A stretch of 7,392 nucleotides of DNA from Candidatus Saccharibacteria bacterium UBA2112 (GCA_002331045.1 DCYK01000050.1:1-7392); one strand, 5' to 3'. Positions 1 to 6,644 are shown, counted from the stretch's first letter. A program made the numbers and translations. Notes: generated by a model from the sequence alone, not told the origin.

Positions 1-1
1 A

Positions 2-169
2 GTACCGGACAGCGAGGTGATGATTGGTTATTCGCGCAAACGTTTTTTGGGTGAAAATCGCATGGAGCTAGAGCCAAATATAGAGGCAGGGCGAATTGCG
101 ATTCAGGCTGGTGCTCGCTACCTGCGCGTACATGATGTTGTGGGGCATCAAGTACTATTGGACAACTAG
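2..169 (+). CDS. folP: Dihydropteroate synthase, C-terminal end (5' part outside window)
   Basis: Only the last 55 codons are present; the reading frame is open to the window edge and ends in TAG. Two dihydropteroate synthase signatures are visible: GYSRKRFLG at residues 9-17 of the fragment, which in the family supplies the Ser/Arg/Lys that bind the pterin and phosphate, and RVHDV at residues 42-46, whose Arg and His close the active site at the end of the TIM barrel. The enzyme joins p-aminobenzoate to dihydropterin pyrophosphate in cytosolic folate synthesis. The segment between the two motifs is about five residues shorter than in E. coli FolP. A hairpin terminator begins 11 bases after the stop, so this is the last gene of its transcript. 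A related pterin-binding TIM barrel is possible, but the pair of motifs fits FolP best. Confidence 0.82.
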   Translation, partial: VPDSEVMIGYSRKRFLGENRMELEPNIEAGRIAIQAGARYLRVHDVVGHQVLLDN

Positions 170-180
170 AATAGACTTTT

Positions 181-221
181 ACCAAGAAAAAATCCCACGT
201 GACGTGAGATTTTTTCTTGGT
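181..221. terminator. Bidirectional hairpin terminator between folP and tRNA-Phe
   Basis: There is a perfect 14-bp inverted repeat, with arms ACCAAGAAAAAATC (181-194) and GATTTTTTCTTGGT (208-221). The centre can add CACG/CGTG pairs around a TGA loop after one C-A mismatch. A run of T follows the stem core on the plus strand and, because the arm is A-rich, on the minus strand too, so it can stop folP transcription rightward and tRNA-Phe transcription leftward. Its right end, positions 218-221, is also the ACCA 3' end of the tRNA. Confidence 0.85.
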
Positions 222-293
222 GGCTCCTCCCAGACTTGAACTGGGGACACAAGGCTCTTCAGGCCTCTGCTCTACCAACTGAGCTAAAGAGCC
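218..293 (-). tRNA. tRNA-Phe (anticodon GAA)
   Basis: Read on the minus strand, a full cloverleaf folds. The 7-bp acceptor is GGCTCTT with AGGAGCC (one G-U). The D arm is GCTC..GAGC, and the anticodon stem GAGGC/GCCTT carries the loop CTGAAGA. A T arm containing TTCAAGT follows. The anticodon GAA (plus-strand ttc at 258-260) reads Phe codons. The discriminator is A and CCA is encoded (218-220), giving 76 nt. The CCA bases are shared with the terminator hairpin. Confidence 0.96.
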
Positions 294-314
294 GTAAAGT
301 TGGTTGACTGGTAT

Positions 315-343
315 ATTCTACTAGAGGTCAGAGATTTATTCAA
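315..343 (-). promoter_or_regulatory. Promoter of tRNA-Phe
   Basis: On the minus strand, TTGAAT (-35, plus positions 338-343) and TAGAAT (-10, 315-320) are separated by exactly 17 bases. The predicted start, near 308, gives a leader of about 15 nt before the mature tRNA 5' end at 293. Confidence 0.6.
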
Positions 344-377
344 GTATACATGTAGTATCGCTTTTGAATGTGTTTTT

Positions 378-386
378 TGCTATAAT
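378..386 (+). promoter_or_regulatory. Extended -10 promoter of the lemA gene run
   Basis: TGC-TATAAT is a perfect -10 hexamer with the extended TG one base upstream. No good -35 exists at 16-18 bases, which extended -10 promoters tolerate. Transcription would start near 393, about 32 nt before the lemA ATG, leaving room for the strong AGGGG ribosome site at 414-418. Confidence 0.7.
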
Positions 387-424
387 TATGGGTGTTAATG
401 TAAATCGAACCGAAGGGGAAAACA

Positions 425-997
425 ATGGATATAACATTATTAGTCATCGGCGGAATCATCGTTGTTGTTGCGCTATTTCTGTGGGTAACGTACAACGCGC
501 TCGTGAAGCTCAAAATTCGCGTTGACGAAGCATGGAGCGACATTACTGTACAGCTAAAACGTCGTGCTGATTTGATTCCAAACCTCGTTAATACTGTCAA
601 GGGTTATGCCAAGCACGAAAAGGGCGTCTTTGAGGAAGTAACAAAAGCACGAACCGAAGTGATGAATGCGCAGTCACCAAAAGATGCGGCAAAGGCCGAC
701 AATATGCTAGAGGAAGCGCTCAAAAGTATCTTTGCCGTTGCTGAAGCTTATCCAGATCTTAAGGCAAGCCAAAACTTTAGCGAGCTTCAGGCTGAGCTGG
801 TTGATACCGAAGATAAGATCCAGGCTGCACGACGTTTTTATAACGGTGGTGTACGTGATCTCAACACGAAAATTCAACTATTTCCAAATAATCTATTTGC
901 TGGCATGCTTGGGTTCAAAGAACGGGAGTTCTTTGACGTTGAAGAGAGCGAACGAAAAACTGTCAACAAGCCTGTCGACGTTGATTTTAATAAGTAA
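425..997 (+). CDS. lemA: LemA family membrane-anchored protein
   Basis: This 190-residue protein has the length and layout of LemA. Residues about 4-25 form a hydrophobic N-terminal membrane anchor, followed by a soluble helical domain. Family-type stretches are visible: the segment with VDEAWSDI and QLKRRADLIPNLVNTVKGY near residues 33-61, and AARRFYNGGVRDLN with FPNN in the C-terminal third. The biochemical role of LemA is not settled; it is an envelope protein often encoded beside the HtpX protease. Here htpX starts 15 bases after the lemA stop, so the two are surely co-transcribed. The ATG at 425 is chosen for its AGGGG ribosome site six bases upstream and the extended -10 promoter before that. 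Nothing in the gene looks truncated. Confidence 0.95.
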   Translation: MDITLLVIGGIIVVVALFLWVTYNALVKLKIRVDEAWSDITVQLKRRADLIPNLVNTVKGYAKHEKGVFEEVTKARTEVMNAQSPKDAAKADNMLEEALKSIFAVAEAYPDLKASQNFSELQAELVDTEDKIQAARRFYNGGVRDLNTKIQLFPNNLFAGMLGFKEREFFDVEESERKTVNKPVDVDFNK

Positions 998-1012
998 TAC
1001 CGAGGAGAAAAA

Positions 1013-1888
1013 ATGTACGGCGCGATTGGAGCGAACAAACGCAATACGGTTTTGATCATGGCAGCCTTTGTTGGGTTGTTTGCTGCAATTGGGTATGTCG
1101 CCAGCCTGTACTTCGGTAATACTTCGATAGCACTGTGGGTGATTGGTGGGGCATTGGTATATGCTCTGATTCAATACTACGCCGCAAGTAAATTAGCGGT
1201 TGCGATGACCGGTGCTCATGAAATTCAGAAAAAAGACAATCCTCGGCTTTATCGTATTGTCGAGAACCTATCGATTACTACAGGTATGCCCATGCCGAAG
1301 GTGTATGTTATTAACGATCCTGCGCCAAATGCATTCGCGACCGGACGCAACCCGCAAAAGGCATTAGTGGCTGCGACTACGGGTCTAATGGATATTATGG
1401 ACGATCGCGAACTCGAGGGAGTCATGGCACATGAGATGGGGCATGTGAAGAACTACGATATCCGTGTCAGTATGATCGCTTTTGGGTTGGTGAGTGCGAT
1501 TGGTTTATTATCCGATATCGCATTGCATATGATGTTCTTTGGCGGTGATCGTGATCGAAATGCAAACCCGGTCATTATTATTGTCGGCGTCGTACTGATC
1601 ATCCTCGCGCCAATCATGGCAGCGTTGATCCAGATGGCCGTTAGTCGTCAGCGTGAATATCTTGCCGATGCGACAGGCGCCCTAACCACCCGTGATTCCG
1701 AAGGCTTAGCAAGTGCTCTGGAGAAATTGAAACACTATGGTAAACCGATGAAACGACAAAGTTCATCAACGGCACACCTTTTTTTGAATAATCCATTAAA
1801 ATCCGGTGCTTTTTCATCAATGTTTAGCACTCATCCGCCACTTGATGAACGAATAAAAAGACTACGCAAAAACGCAGCAAAGTTTTAG
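1013..1888 (+). CDS. htpX: HtpX-type membrane zinc metalloprotease (M48)
   Basis: The 291 residues match the usual HtpX size of about 280-300. Two N-terminal membrane segments (about residues 13-35 and 38-58) precede the protease core. The zinc site HEMGH has H140, E141 and H144. The third ligand is E215 in REYLADATGA, and two hydrophobic segments lie between (about 155-175 and 190-212). FATGRNPQKALVA and STHPPLDERIKRL are further family signatures. The family degrades damaged or misfolded inner-membrane proteins with its active site on the cytosolic face. All catalytic residues are intact. The start is set by AGGAG at 1003-1007, five bases before ATG. It follows lemA directly, and a membrane-protein gene follows after 12 bases, indicating one operon. 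Confidence 0.96.
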   Translation: MYGAIGANKRNTVLIMAAFVGLFAAIGYVASLYFGNTSIALWVIGGALVYALIQYYAASKLAVAMTGAHEIQKKDNPRLYRIVENLSITTGMPMPKVYVINDPAPNAFATGRNPQKALVAATTGLMDIMDDRELEGVMAHEMGHVKNYDIRVSMIAFGLVSAIGLLSDIALHMMFFGGDRDRNANPVIIIVGVVLIILAPIMAALIQMAVSRQREYLADATGALTTRDSEGLASALEKLKHYGKPMKRQSSSTAHLFLNNPLKSGAFSSMFSTHPPLDERIKRLRKNAAKF

Positions 1889-1900
1889 TGACGACACGGT

Positions 1901-3016
1901 ATGGCGAAAAGAAAAAGTACAGCAAGAAAGAAATCTGCAGAGCCGGCAAAGACGAGCCGTGGCAAAATAAAGCCGCTTGCAAAAACCAATCCTTTTGTGG
2001 GCTGGGGAAAAAAGCGCTTTGGCGCAATAAGACAACGAATGAAAAACTTTTTGGCCCGTCGCCCCCATCGATCATTCCGACTATCACATCGTCGTGACTA
2101 CAAGCGTTCTTTTCGTATTGCTGGCTATTGGTCATTTACGAATAGTGTTCGGAATATATTATGGAAAAATAAGAAGACATTTGGCATCTTGGCGGTAGTG
2201 TATGTAGCTATTATCGTAGTTATTAGTGGATTTGGTGCTCAGGATAGCTACAATACCTTGGCTACAGCTCTCAAGCAAAGTAGCGGTGATTTGTTTGAAG
2301 GTAACTTCGGTGCGGTGAACCAGGCGGGTATACTGCTTTTGACGACAGTCACTGCCGGTCTGTCCCCAAATCTCACTCAGGCACAGTCTGTGCTTAACGG
2401 CTTGGCATTCTTTTTGATCTGGCTGACCGTGATTTGGCTGCTGCGTAATATACTGGCTGGGCATCAGCCAAAAGTGCGGGATGCGTTGTATAGTAGTGGA
2501 TCGCCCATTTTAGCAACGGTGATTATTAGCTTTATCATTCTTGTTCAGTTACTGCCGGCAGCTATTGCTTTGATCGCATATGATGCAGCAAGAGTGTCGG
2601 GTCTTATCGAAAATGGTGCGGCGGCGGTTTTGGCACTTGCGGGAATAGGAATGATTGTTTTAGCCTCGCTCTATTGGATTATGAGTAGTATTATTGCACT
2701 TATAATCGTAACGCTGCCGGGAATGTATCCGATGAACGCGGTGAGGGCGGCGGGTGATATTATCGTAGGCCGACGATTACGCGTGCTTTTTCGACTCCTT
2801 TGGCTTGGCTTTATTGTTGTTATGACGTGGATAGTATTGGTGATACCAATTATTCTATTTGATGACTGGTTGAAAAATCTTGTGCCTGCCGTGAACTGGT
2901 TCCCGCTTGTGCCATTAGTGATATTTGGACTGAGTTCGGTGACGGTGATTTTTGCCACAAGTTATATCTACCTACTGTATCGGAGACTTGTTGATGATGA
3001 CACATCCCCAGCCTAA
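1901..3016 (+). CDS. Multi-pass membrane protein with long basic N-terminal tail, function unknown
   Basis: I do not recognise a characterised family. The 371 residues split sharply. Residues 1-90 are extremely Lys/Arg-rich, beginning with a low-complexity stretch (MAKRKSTARKKSAEPAK) and ending in an aromatic/basic patch (RRDYKRSFRIAGYWSF at about 64-79). Residues about 92-361 carry roughly six or seven hydrophobic membrane segments (about 94-112, 140-154, 165-185, 202-227, 238-272, 299-321 and 335-360). The tail should lie in the cytosol by the positive-inside rule and could bind nucleic acid or anionic lipid; that is inference. The ATG at 1901 has no clear ribosome site, so translation is probably coupled to htpX, whose stop is 12 bases upstream. 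Its 3' end overlaps ligA by 23 bases. The protein may serve membrane quality control with its neighbours LemA and HtpX, but only position suggests this. Confidence 0.85.
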   Translation: MAKRKSTARKKSAEPAKTSRGKIKPLAKTNPFVGWGKKRFGAIRQRMKNFLARRPHRSFRLSHRRDYKRSFRIAGYWSFTNSVRNILWKNKKTFGILAVVYVAIIVVISGFGAQDSYNTLATALKQSSGDLFEGNFGAVNQAGILLLTTVTAGLSPNLTQAQSVLNGLAFFLIWLTVIWLLRNILAGHQPKVRDALYSSGSPILATVIISFIILVQLLPAAIALIAYDAARVSGLIENGAAAVLALAGIGMIVLASLYWIMSSIIALIIVTLPGMYPMNAVRAAGDIIVGRRLRVLFRLLWLGFIVVMTWIVLVIPIILFDDWLKNLVPAVNWFPLVPLVIFGLSSVTVIFATSYIYLLYRRLVDDDTSPA

Positions 3017-5018
3017 GCAGCGTATTGCAGAACTACGAAAACTACTTGAGCAGTACAATTATGAATATCATGTATTAGATACTCCGACAGTAAGCGATGC
3101 CGTATATGATGGATTGTTTAGTGAACTAAAAAGACTAGAAGCAGAACATCCCGAGCTTATTACGGCGGATAGTATAACGCAGCGGGTAGGGAACGAACTA
3201 AAAGGTGGTTTCGCCAAAGTACAGCACAGTAGCCGGATGCTTTCACTTAATGATGTGTTTGATCGTGCAGAGGTTGAGGCGTGGGTGCAGCGCATGGATA
3301 AGCTCCTCCCTGGACGTACGCACGAATTTTTTGCTGATATAAAAATGGACGGGCTCGGGTGTGCGTTGATATATCAAGATGGTCTTTTTACCCAAGCGAT
3401 TACGCGAGGTGATAGCTATATTGGTGAAGATGTGACAAACAATGTGCGAACGATTGCGAATGTGCCATTACGATTGCGACGCGAAAAAGGGTATGAACAT
3501 TTTTTGGTCGGACGTACAGAGGTTCGCGGTGAGATTGTGATGCTGAAAAAAGATTTTGCAAAATTAAACGCGGCCCGCGAAAAAGCTGGCGAGCAGCCAT
3601 TCGCCAACCCTCGCAACTTAGCTGCAGGTACGATTCGTCAGCTTGACCCAAAACTAGTTGCAGCTCGTCCGTTGCATTTTCGTGCTTACGACCTACTGCG
3701 TGATGATCCGGCAGAGGTTCCAACAAACTTGTTTGCCTACGAGACATTGTCTGCATTAGGAATAGTGCGAAACAAGGAAGCGCGAGTATTCACGTCGCTG
3801 CATGATGTTATGCAGTTCGTCGACCATGTCGGTGAAATACGGCACGACCTACCGTTCAACACGGACGGTCTGGTGATAAAGGTAAATGATCGCCAACAAT
3901 TTCGTGATCTTGGAATTGTTGGTAAGCAACCGCGAGCAGCGGTAGCGTACAAGTATGCCGCCGAGCAGGCGACGACAATTGTCAAAGATATTGTTATAAG
4001 TATTGGACGAACGGGTGCTGCTACACCAGTCGCCGTATTCGACCCCGTGGTCGTTGCAGGTACAACAGTGCAGCATGCTAGCTTACATAATGCTGACGAA
4101 ATTGCACGGCTCGATGTACGCATTGGTGACACGGTCGTTATTTTCAAGGCGGGCGACATCATTCCACAAGTTGAAAGCGTCGTAAAGGAACTGCGTCCGA
4201 AGGGCGCAAAGAAGTTTCACTATGAGGATGCCCTTGCTGAACAATATCCCGAGCTTCAATTTGAAAGGCAGGGGAAAGATGTAGTGTATCGCGTGAAGGG
4301 TGTGAGCGGAGATTTGATACTTCGGCGATCACTCGAATATTATGCTTCCAAGAGTGCGCTCGATATCGATACACTCGGTAAAAAAAATGTAAATGCGCTC
4401 GTTGATGCCGGTTTGGTGCAGGATGTTGCAGATATTTACACGCTGAAGGTTAATGACTTGTTGCAGCTTGATCGGTTTGCGGAAATCTCAGCAAACAAAC
4501 TAATCGATGCGATTCAGGCAAAAAGAAAACCACCACTGGAAAAATTTATTCTTGGGCTTGGAATACGACACGTCGGAGCACAAACGGCAATTGATCTTGC
4601 GAATAAATTTGAATCAATAAGAGCATTGCAACGTGCTACGTTTGATGAACTGGCTGCAGTGGAGGGGGTTGGAACGGTCGTTGCCGAATCGATTATGGCA
4701 TGGTTCGCTGACGAGGATAATGAAAAGCTTCTTGATAAGTTTGAGCGACTGGATGTCAGGCCATATTACAAGAGAAAATCGGGGAAGCTTACAGGAAAAA
4801 GCTTCGTTATTACAGGTACCTTGCAAGCAATGGGACGGGATATGGCTGCTGAAAAGATCCGTACACTCGGTGGTACATTTCAGACGAGTGTCGCGAAAGA
4901 TACGACGTATCTAGTGGCGGGCGGTAAGGTTGGTGGGAGTAAATTGAAAAAGGCAGAAATGTATGGAACTAAGGTTATCAGTGAGACTGAGTTGTTAAAA
5001 ATGATCGGTGCTGCATAG
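2994..5018 (+). CDS. ligA: NAD+-dependent DNA ligase lacking the zinc-finger cysteines
   Basis: The 674 residues match the length of standard LigA (E. coli 671). In order: an Ia domain with YEYHVLDTPTVSDAVYDGL (NAD+ nicotinamide side); the adenylation domain with KMDG, whose K117 takes the AMP; VRGEIV; TDGLVIKV and AYKYAAEQATT; and an OB fold with SIGRTGAATPVA and AGDIIPQV (386-393). Helix-hairpin-helix repeats follow (ILGLGIRHVGAQTA, VEGVGTVVAESI), then a C-terminal BRCT domain (about 596-674). The enzyme seals nicks during replication and repair. The segment corresponding to the four-cysteine zinc finger (residues about 409-442) keeps its length but contains no cysteine; the whole protein has one, C123. 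The ATG at 2994 is preferred because GGAG (2982-2985) lies 8 bases upstream; ATG 2997 is the alternative. The gene overlaps the preceding one by 23 bases. Confidence 0.95.
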   Translation: MMTHPQPKQRIAELRKLLEQYNYEYHVLDTPTVSDAVYDGLFSELKRLEAEHPELITADSITQRVGNELKGGFAKVQHSSRMLSLNDVFDRAEVEAWVQRMDKLLPGRTHEFFADIKMDGLGCALIYQDGLFTQAITRGDSYIGEDVTNNVRTIANVPLRLRREKGYEHFLVGRTEVRGEIVMLKKDFAKLNAAREKAGEQPFANPRNLAAGTIRQLDPKLVAARPLHFRAYDLLRDDPAEVPTNLFAYETLSALGIVRNKEARVFTSLHDVMQFVDHVGEIRHDLPFNTDGLVIKVNDRQQFRDLGIVGKQPRAAVAYKYAAEQATTIVKDIVISIGRTGAATPVAVFDPVVVAGTTVQHASLHNADEIARLDVRIGDTVVIFKAGDIIPQVESVVKELRPKGAKKFHYEDALAEQYPELQFERQGKDVVYRVKGVSGDLILRRSLEYYASKSALDIDTLGKKNVNALVDAGLVQDVADIYTLKVNDLLQLDRFAEISANKLIDAIQAKRKPPLEKFILGLGIRHVGAQTAIDLANKFESIRALQRATFDELAAVEGVGTVVAESIMAWFADEDNEKLLDKFERLDVRPYYKRKSGKLTGKSFVITGTLQAMGRDMAAEKIRTLGGTFQTSVAKDTTYLVAGGKVGGSKLKKAEMYGTKVISETELLKMIGAA

Positions 5019-5044
5019 GAAAAGTTGAAAAAATACAGGAAATA

Positions 5045-5050
5045 TATAAT
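5045..5050 (+). promoter_or_regulatory. Possible -10 box for the gene after ligA
   Basis: A perfect TATAAT ends 10 bases before the ATG at 5061. A start near 5057 would leave only a few untranslated bases. No TG extension is present, and TTGAAA at 5025-5030 is only 14 bases upstream, which is too close for a good -35. The site is A/T-rich by nature, so it may be fortuitous. Confidence 0.35.
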
Positions 5051-5060
5051 ATCAGTAAGT

Positions 5061-5564
5061 ATGATTGACAGGATGCCGCAAACAGATATGACATTACGTA
5101 ACATTGCTACCTGTATGGCTGAGCACTTTACTGAGGAAGATAATGAGTATCCTAGGGGTCATGATGGGCTGGATACCAAAACACACTTTAATGCGATTGT
5201 TACCGTCGGGGATAACGCAAATGATCTGGGCGATCCGTTAGTAGAGGAACTAAGACGAGGCTTTGGTATTGTCGGTATTTCCCATATTCCGGCACGCAAA
5301 GATCCTGAAACGGACGATATTCATATCGTGGATCGAATCACTGAGGGAATGGCTGCCATTGTTCTCGATGATACGTGCACAGACAGCGCTGATATAGAAG
5401 CGGCTATGGTGGCGTTTCGTGCACGTGCAATCCAGGAAACAGGCTTCAAGCACGATGAATCACACCGTGCGCGTGTCGTTGGTGCAGTTGCACTTTTTCA
5501 CCCTTCGGATAATGATGAACGACAGTTAAGTGATGGTATAACGATACATAGAGTAGGAGCATAG
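5061..5564 (+). CDS. Hypothetical acidic protein, no recognised family
   Basis: This 167-residue soluble protein has no signal peptide or membrane segment. It is acidic, rich in Asp and Glu (for example DPETDD, LDDTCTDSADIEAA), with an apparently alpha/beta pattern: hydrophobic strands such as FNAIVTVG, FGIVGISHI, AAIVL and ARVVGAVALF alternate with helices such as DIEAAMVAFRARAIQE. I cannot assign a function. The frame extends upstream to a TTG at 5025 with AGGA four bases before it, which would add 12 residues (KKYRKYIIS region). The ATG at 5061 is preferred because it is a stronger codon and follows a TATAAT, but the choice is open. It sits 42 bases after ligA, and its stop is one base before the DUF1653 start, so it is probably co-transcribed with that gene. 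Confidence 0.72.
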   Translation: MIDRMPQTDMTLRNIATCMAEHFTEEDNEYPRGHDGLDTKTHFNAIVTVGDNANDLGDPLVEELRRGFGIVGISHIPARKDPETDDIHIVDRITEGMAAIVLDDTCTDSADIEAAMVAFRARAIQETGFKHDESHRARVVGAVALFHPSDNDERQLSDGITIHRVGA

Positions 5565-5565
5565 G

Positions 5566-5802
5566 ATGAATGATCTGCCAGATCTTCCGCAGCTTGATAG
5601 AGGAAGGTATCGCCATTATAAGGGGAATGAATACGAAGTGATTGATGTTGCTTTGCATAGCGAAACCCTTGAACCGATGGTAATATATAGGCCGCTGTAT
5701 GAAACAAATGTGAAACTTTTTGCGCGTCCCTATCCTATGTTCGTTGAGCAGGTAGAAAAAGAAGGTACACAAATACCACGCTATCAAAAGATAAGTGAGT
5801 GA
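5566..5802 (+). CDS. DUF1653 family small protein
   Basis: The 78 residues match DUF1653 (Pfam PF07866) throughout: GRYRHYKGNEYEVIDVALHS near residues 13-32, then SETLEPMVIYRPLY, an RPYPMF motif at about 54-59, and a closing G..IPRYQKI. The family is a small beta-rich cytosolic domain of unknown function; here it makes up the entire protein. AGGAG at 5555-5559 lies six bases before the ATG and fixes the start. The upstream gene stops one base earlier, a spacing that allows translational coupling. It ends in TGA, which supports use of TGA as a stop in this organism. No terminator follows directly, so transcripts may run on through the PGPGW gene to the hairpin at 6222. Confidence 0.88.
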   Translation: MNDLPDLPQLDRGRYRHYKGNEYEVIDVALHSETLEPMVIYRPLYETNVKLFARPYPMFVEQVEKEGTQIPRYQKISE

Positions 5803-5829
5803 AACCGAACTGCTAGCGGTAAATAATAC

Positions 5830-5838
5830 TGCTATACT
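5830..5838 (+). promoter_or_regulatory. Extended -10 promoter, near-leaderless, for the PGPGW gene
   Basis: TGC-TATACT ends six bases before the ATG at 5845, so transcription should start at or within a base of the start codon. There is no usable ribosome site (only AGG, three bases before ATG), which agrees with a leaderless mRNA. It resembles the sites at 378-386 and 6999-7007. Confidence 0.6.
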
Positions 5839-5844
5839 AGGTAT

Positions 5845-6201
5845 ATGAAACGTCGTATCAAAAAAGCAGGTATCGCAATCGTGGGCGGTATTGTACTACT
5901 CGCTGGTATTGCGATGATTCCGTATCCTGGACCGGGATGGGTAACAGTTTTTTTGGGATTGGGTATTCTATCAACTGAATTTGAATGGGCGGGGCGTATA
6001 CTGCACTTTGCGAAAGATAAATACGATGCTTGGCAAGCATGGCTTGCGCAACAGAACCAAGCAGTCAAGGCGGTTTTTTGGCTGCTTACTGCAATGGTGG
6101 TGGTGGCGACAATTTGGCTTTTGAACGGGTATGGACTTTTAAGCGATGCGTTCGGGATTGATTGGGACTGGGTACATTCACCACTGCCGCTGTTTCAATA
6201 A
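5845..6201 (+). CDS. PGPGW-family transmembrane protein (TIGR02611-like)
   Basis: This small 118-residue membrane protein has a basic N-terminus (KRRIKK) and a first hydrophobic segment at about 8-25. The diagnostic PYPGPGW follows at residues 26-32, then a second hydrophobic stretch (VTVFLGLGILSTEFEWA, about 33-49). A charged helix (HFAKDKYDAWQAWLAQQNQ) leads to a last membrane segment at about 74-95. The PGPGW motif followed by a glycine-rich helix and EFEWA is the family hallmark (Pfam PF09656). The function of the family is unknown. The gene has its own promoter 7-15 bases upstream and ends 20 bases before a strong hairpin terminator, so it can be expressed alone. Confidence 0.9.
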   Translation: MKRRIKKAGIAIVGGIVLLAGIAMIPYPGPGWVTVFLGLGILSTEFEWAGRILHFAKDKYDAWQAWLAQQNQAVKAVFWLLTAMVVVATIWLLNGYGLLSDAFGIDWDWVHSPLPLFQ

Positions 6202-6221
6202 ATTGTTATGTTGTTGCTATA

Positions 6222-6253
6222 CAAAAAACACCCTCGTGTGAGGGTGTTTTTTG
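6222..6253. terminator. Strong bidirectional terminator between the PGPGW and RRM genes
   Basis: A perfect 14-bp stem, CAAAAAACACCCTC with GAGGGTGTTTTTTG, surrounds a GTGT loop (6236-6239). The GC-rich core is flanked by six A on one side and six T on the other, so it works as an intrinsic terminator in both directions. It lies 20 bases after the plus-strand stop and 12 bases after the minus-strand RRM stop, serving the two convergent genes. Confidence 0.93.
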
Positions 6254-6265
6254 GACTTACTGCGT

Positions 6266-6529
6266 TTAGCGTCGGTCTTCTTTTGGTCGCGCGAGGCTAA
6301 CGTTAATTGGACGACCGTCCAATTCCGAGCCGTTTAGCTGATCAATAGCTTTTTGATTGTCGTCATCGTTTTCGAATTCAACAAATCCAAAGCCTTTTGA
6401 ACGACCAGTTTCGCGATCGGTAATAACACGTGCGCTGGCGACGGGACCGATTTGCTCGAAGTGAGCTTTTAGGCTGTCGTCAGTTGTTGCAAATGCAATA
6501 CTACCGATGAATAGGTTCTGTGATGCCAT
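6266..6529 (-). CDS. Single-RRM RNA-binding protein
   Basis: This 87-residue protein consists of one RNA recognition motif. RNP2 is LFIGSI at residues 6-11 and RNP1 is SKGFGFVEF at about 44-52, with the aromatic residues that stack on RNA present. ALARP-type features include the family's LNGSELDGRPINVSLARPKEDR ending. Such small RRM proteins in bacteria bind single-stranded RNA and are often cold-induced or act as RNA chaperones; which role applies here is not visible. The ATG at 6529 is preceded by a modest GAGAAG nine bases upstream. Expression probably begins at TGC-TTTAAT (6636-6644), leaving a leader of about 100 nt, long for this window and a possible site of autoregulation. A shared strong terminator lies just downstream. 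Confidence 0.95.
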   Translation of the reverse strand: MASQNLFIGSIAFATTDDSLKAHFEQIGPVASARVITDRETGRSKGFGFVEFENDDDNQKAIDQLNGSELDGRPINVSLARPKEDRR

Positions 6530-6635
6530 GTATATATGCTTCTCATTGATTACTGTTTCTTCAGATCGACCACTGCGGAGTTACCAAGTATCCAATGAGG
6601 AACATGTATTTCGACGCAAACTTCTGAACGCCTTT

Positions 6636-6644
6636 ATTAAAGCA
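6636..6644 (-). promoter_or_regulatory. Candidate extended -10 promoter and long leader for the RRM gene
   Basis: On the minus strand TGC-TTTAAT differs by one base from the extended -10 consensus. Transcription would start near 6629, about 100 nt before the ATG. The leader (6530-6629) holds a 6-bp long-range pairing, TTCAGA (6623-6628) with TCTGAA (6560-6565). No terminator separates this gene from tRNA-Ala upstream, so read-through from the tRNA promoter is also possible. Confidence 0.45.

Noticed and set aside
365..386. TTGAAT as a -35 box for the lemA promoter
   Set aside because: It is only 10 bases from TATAAT, far too close; the extended -10 TG explains the promoter better.
2952..2993. 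TTG start that would lengthen LigA by 14 residues
   Set aside because: The added residues do not resemble a LigA N-terminus and encroach further on the upstream gene, while ATG 2994 has GGAG at a good distance.
425..5018. Many overlapping frames on the opposite strand and other phases within lemA, htpX and ligA
   Set aside because: They have low-complexity or unrecognisable proteins, no ribosome sites, and lie wholly within well-supported genes.
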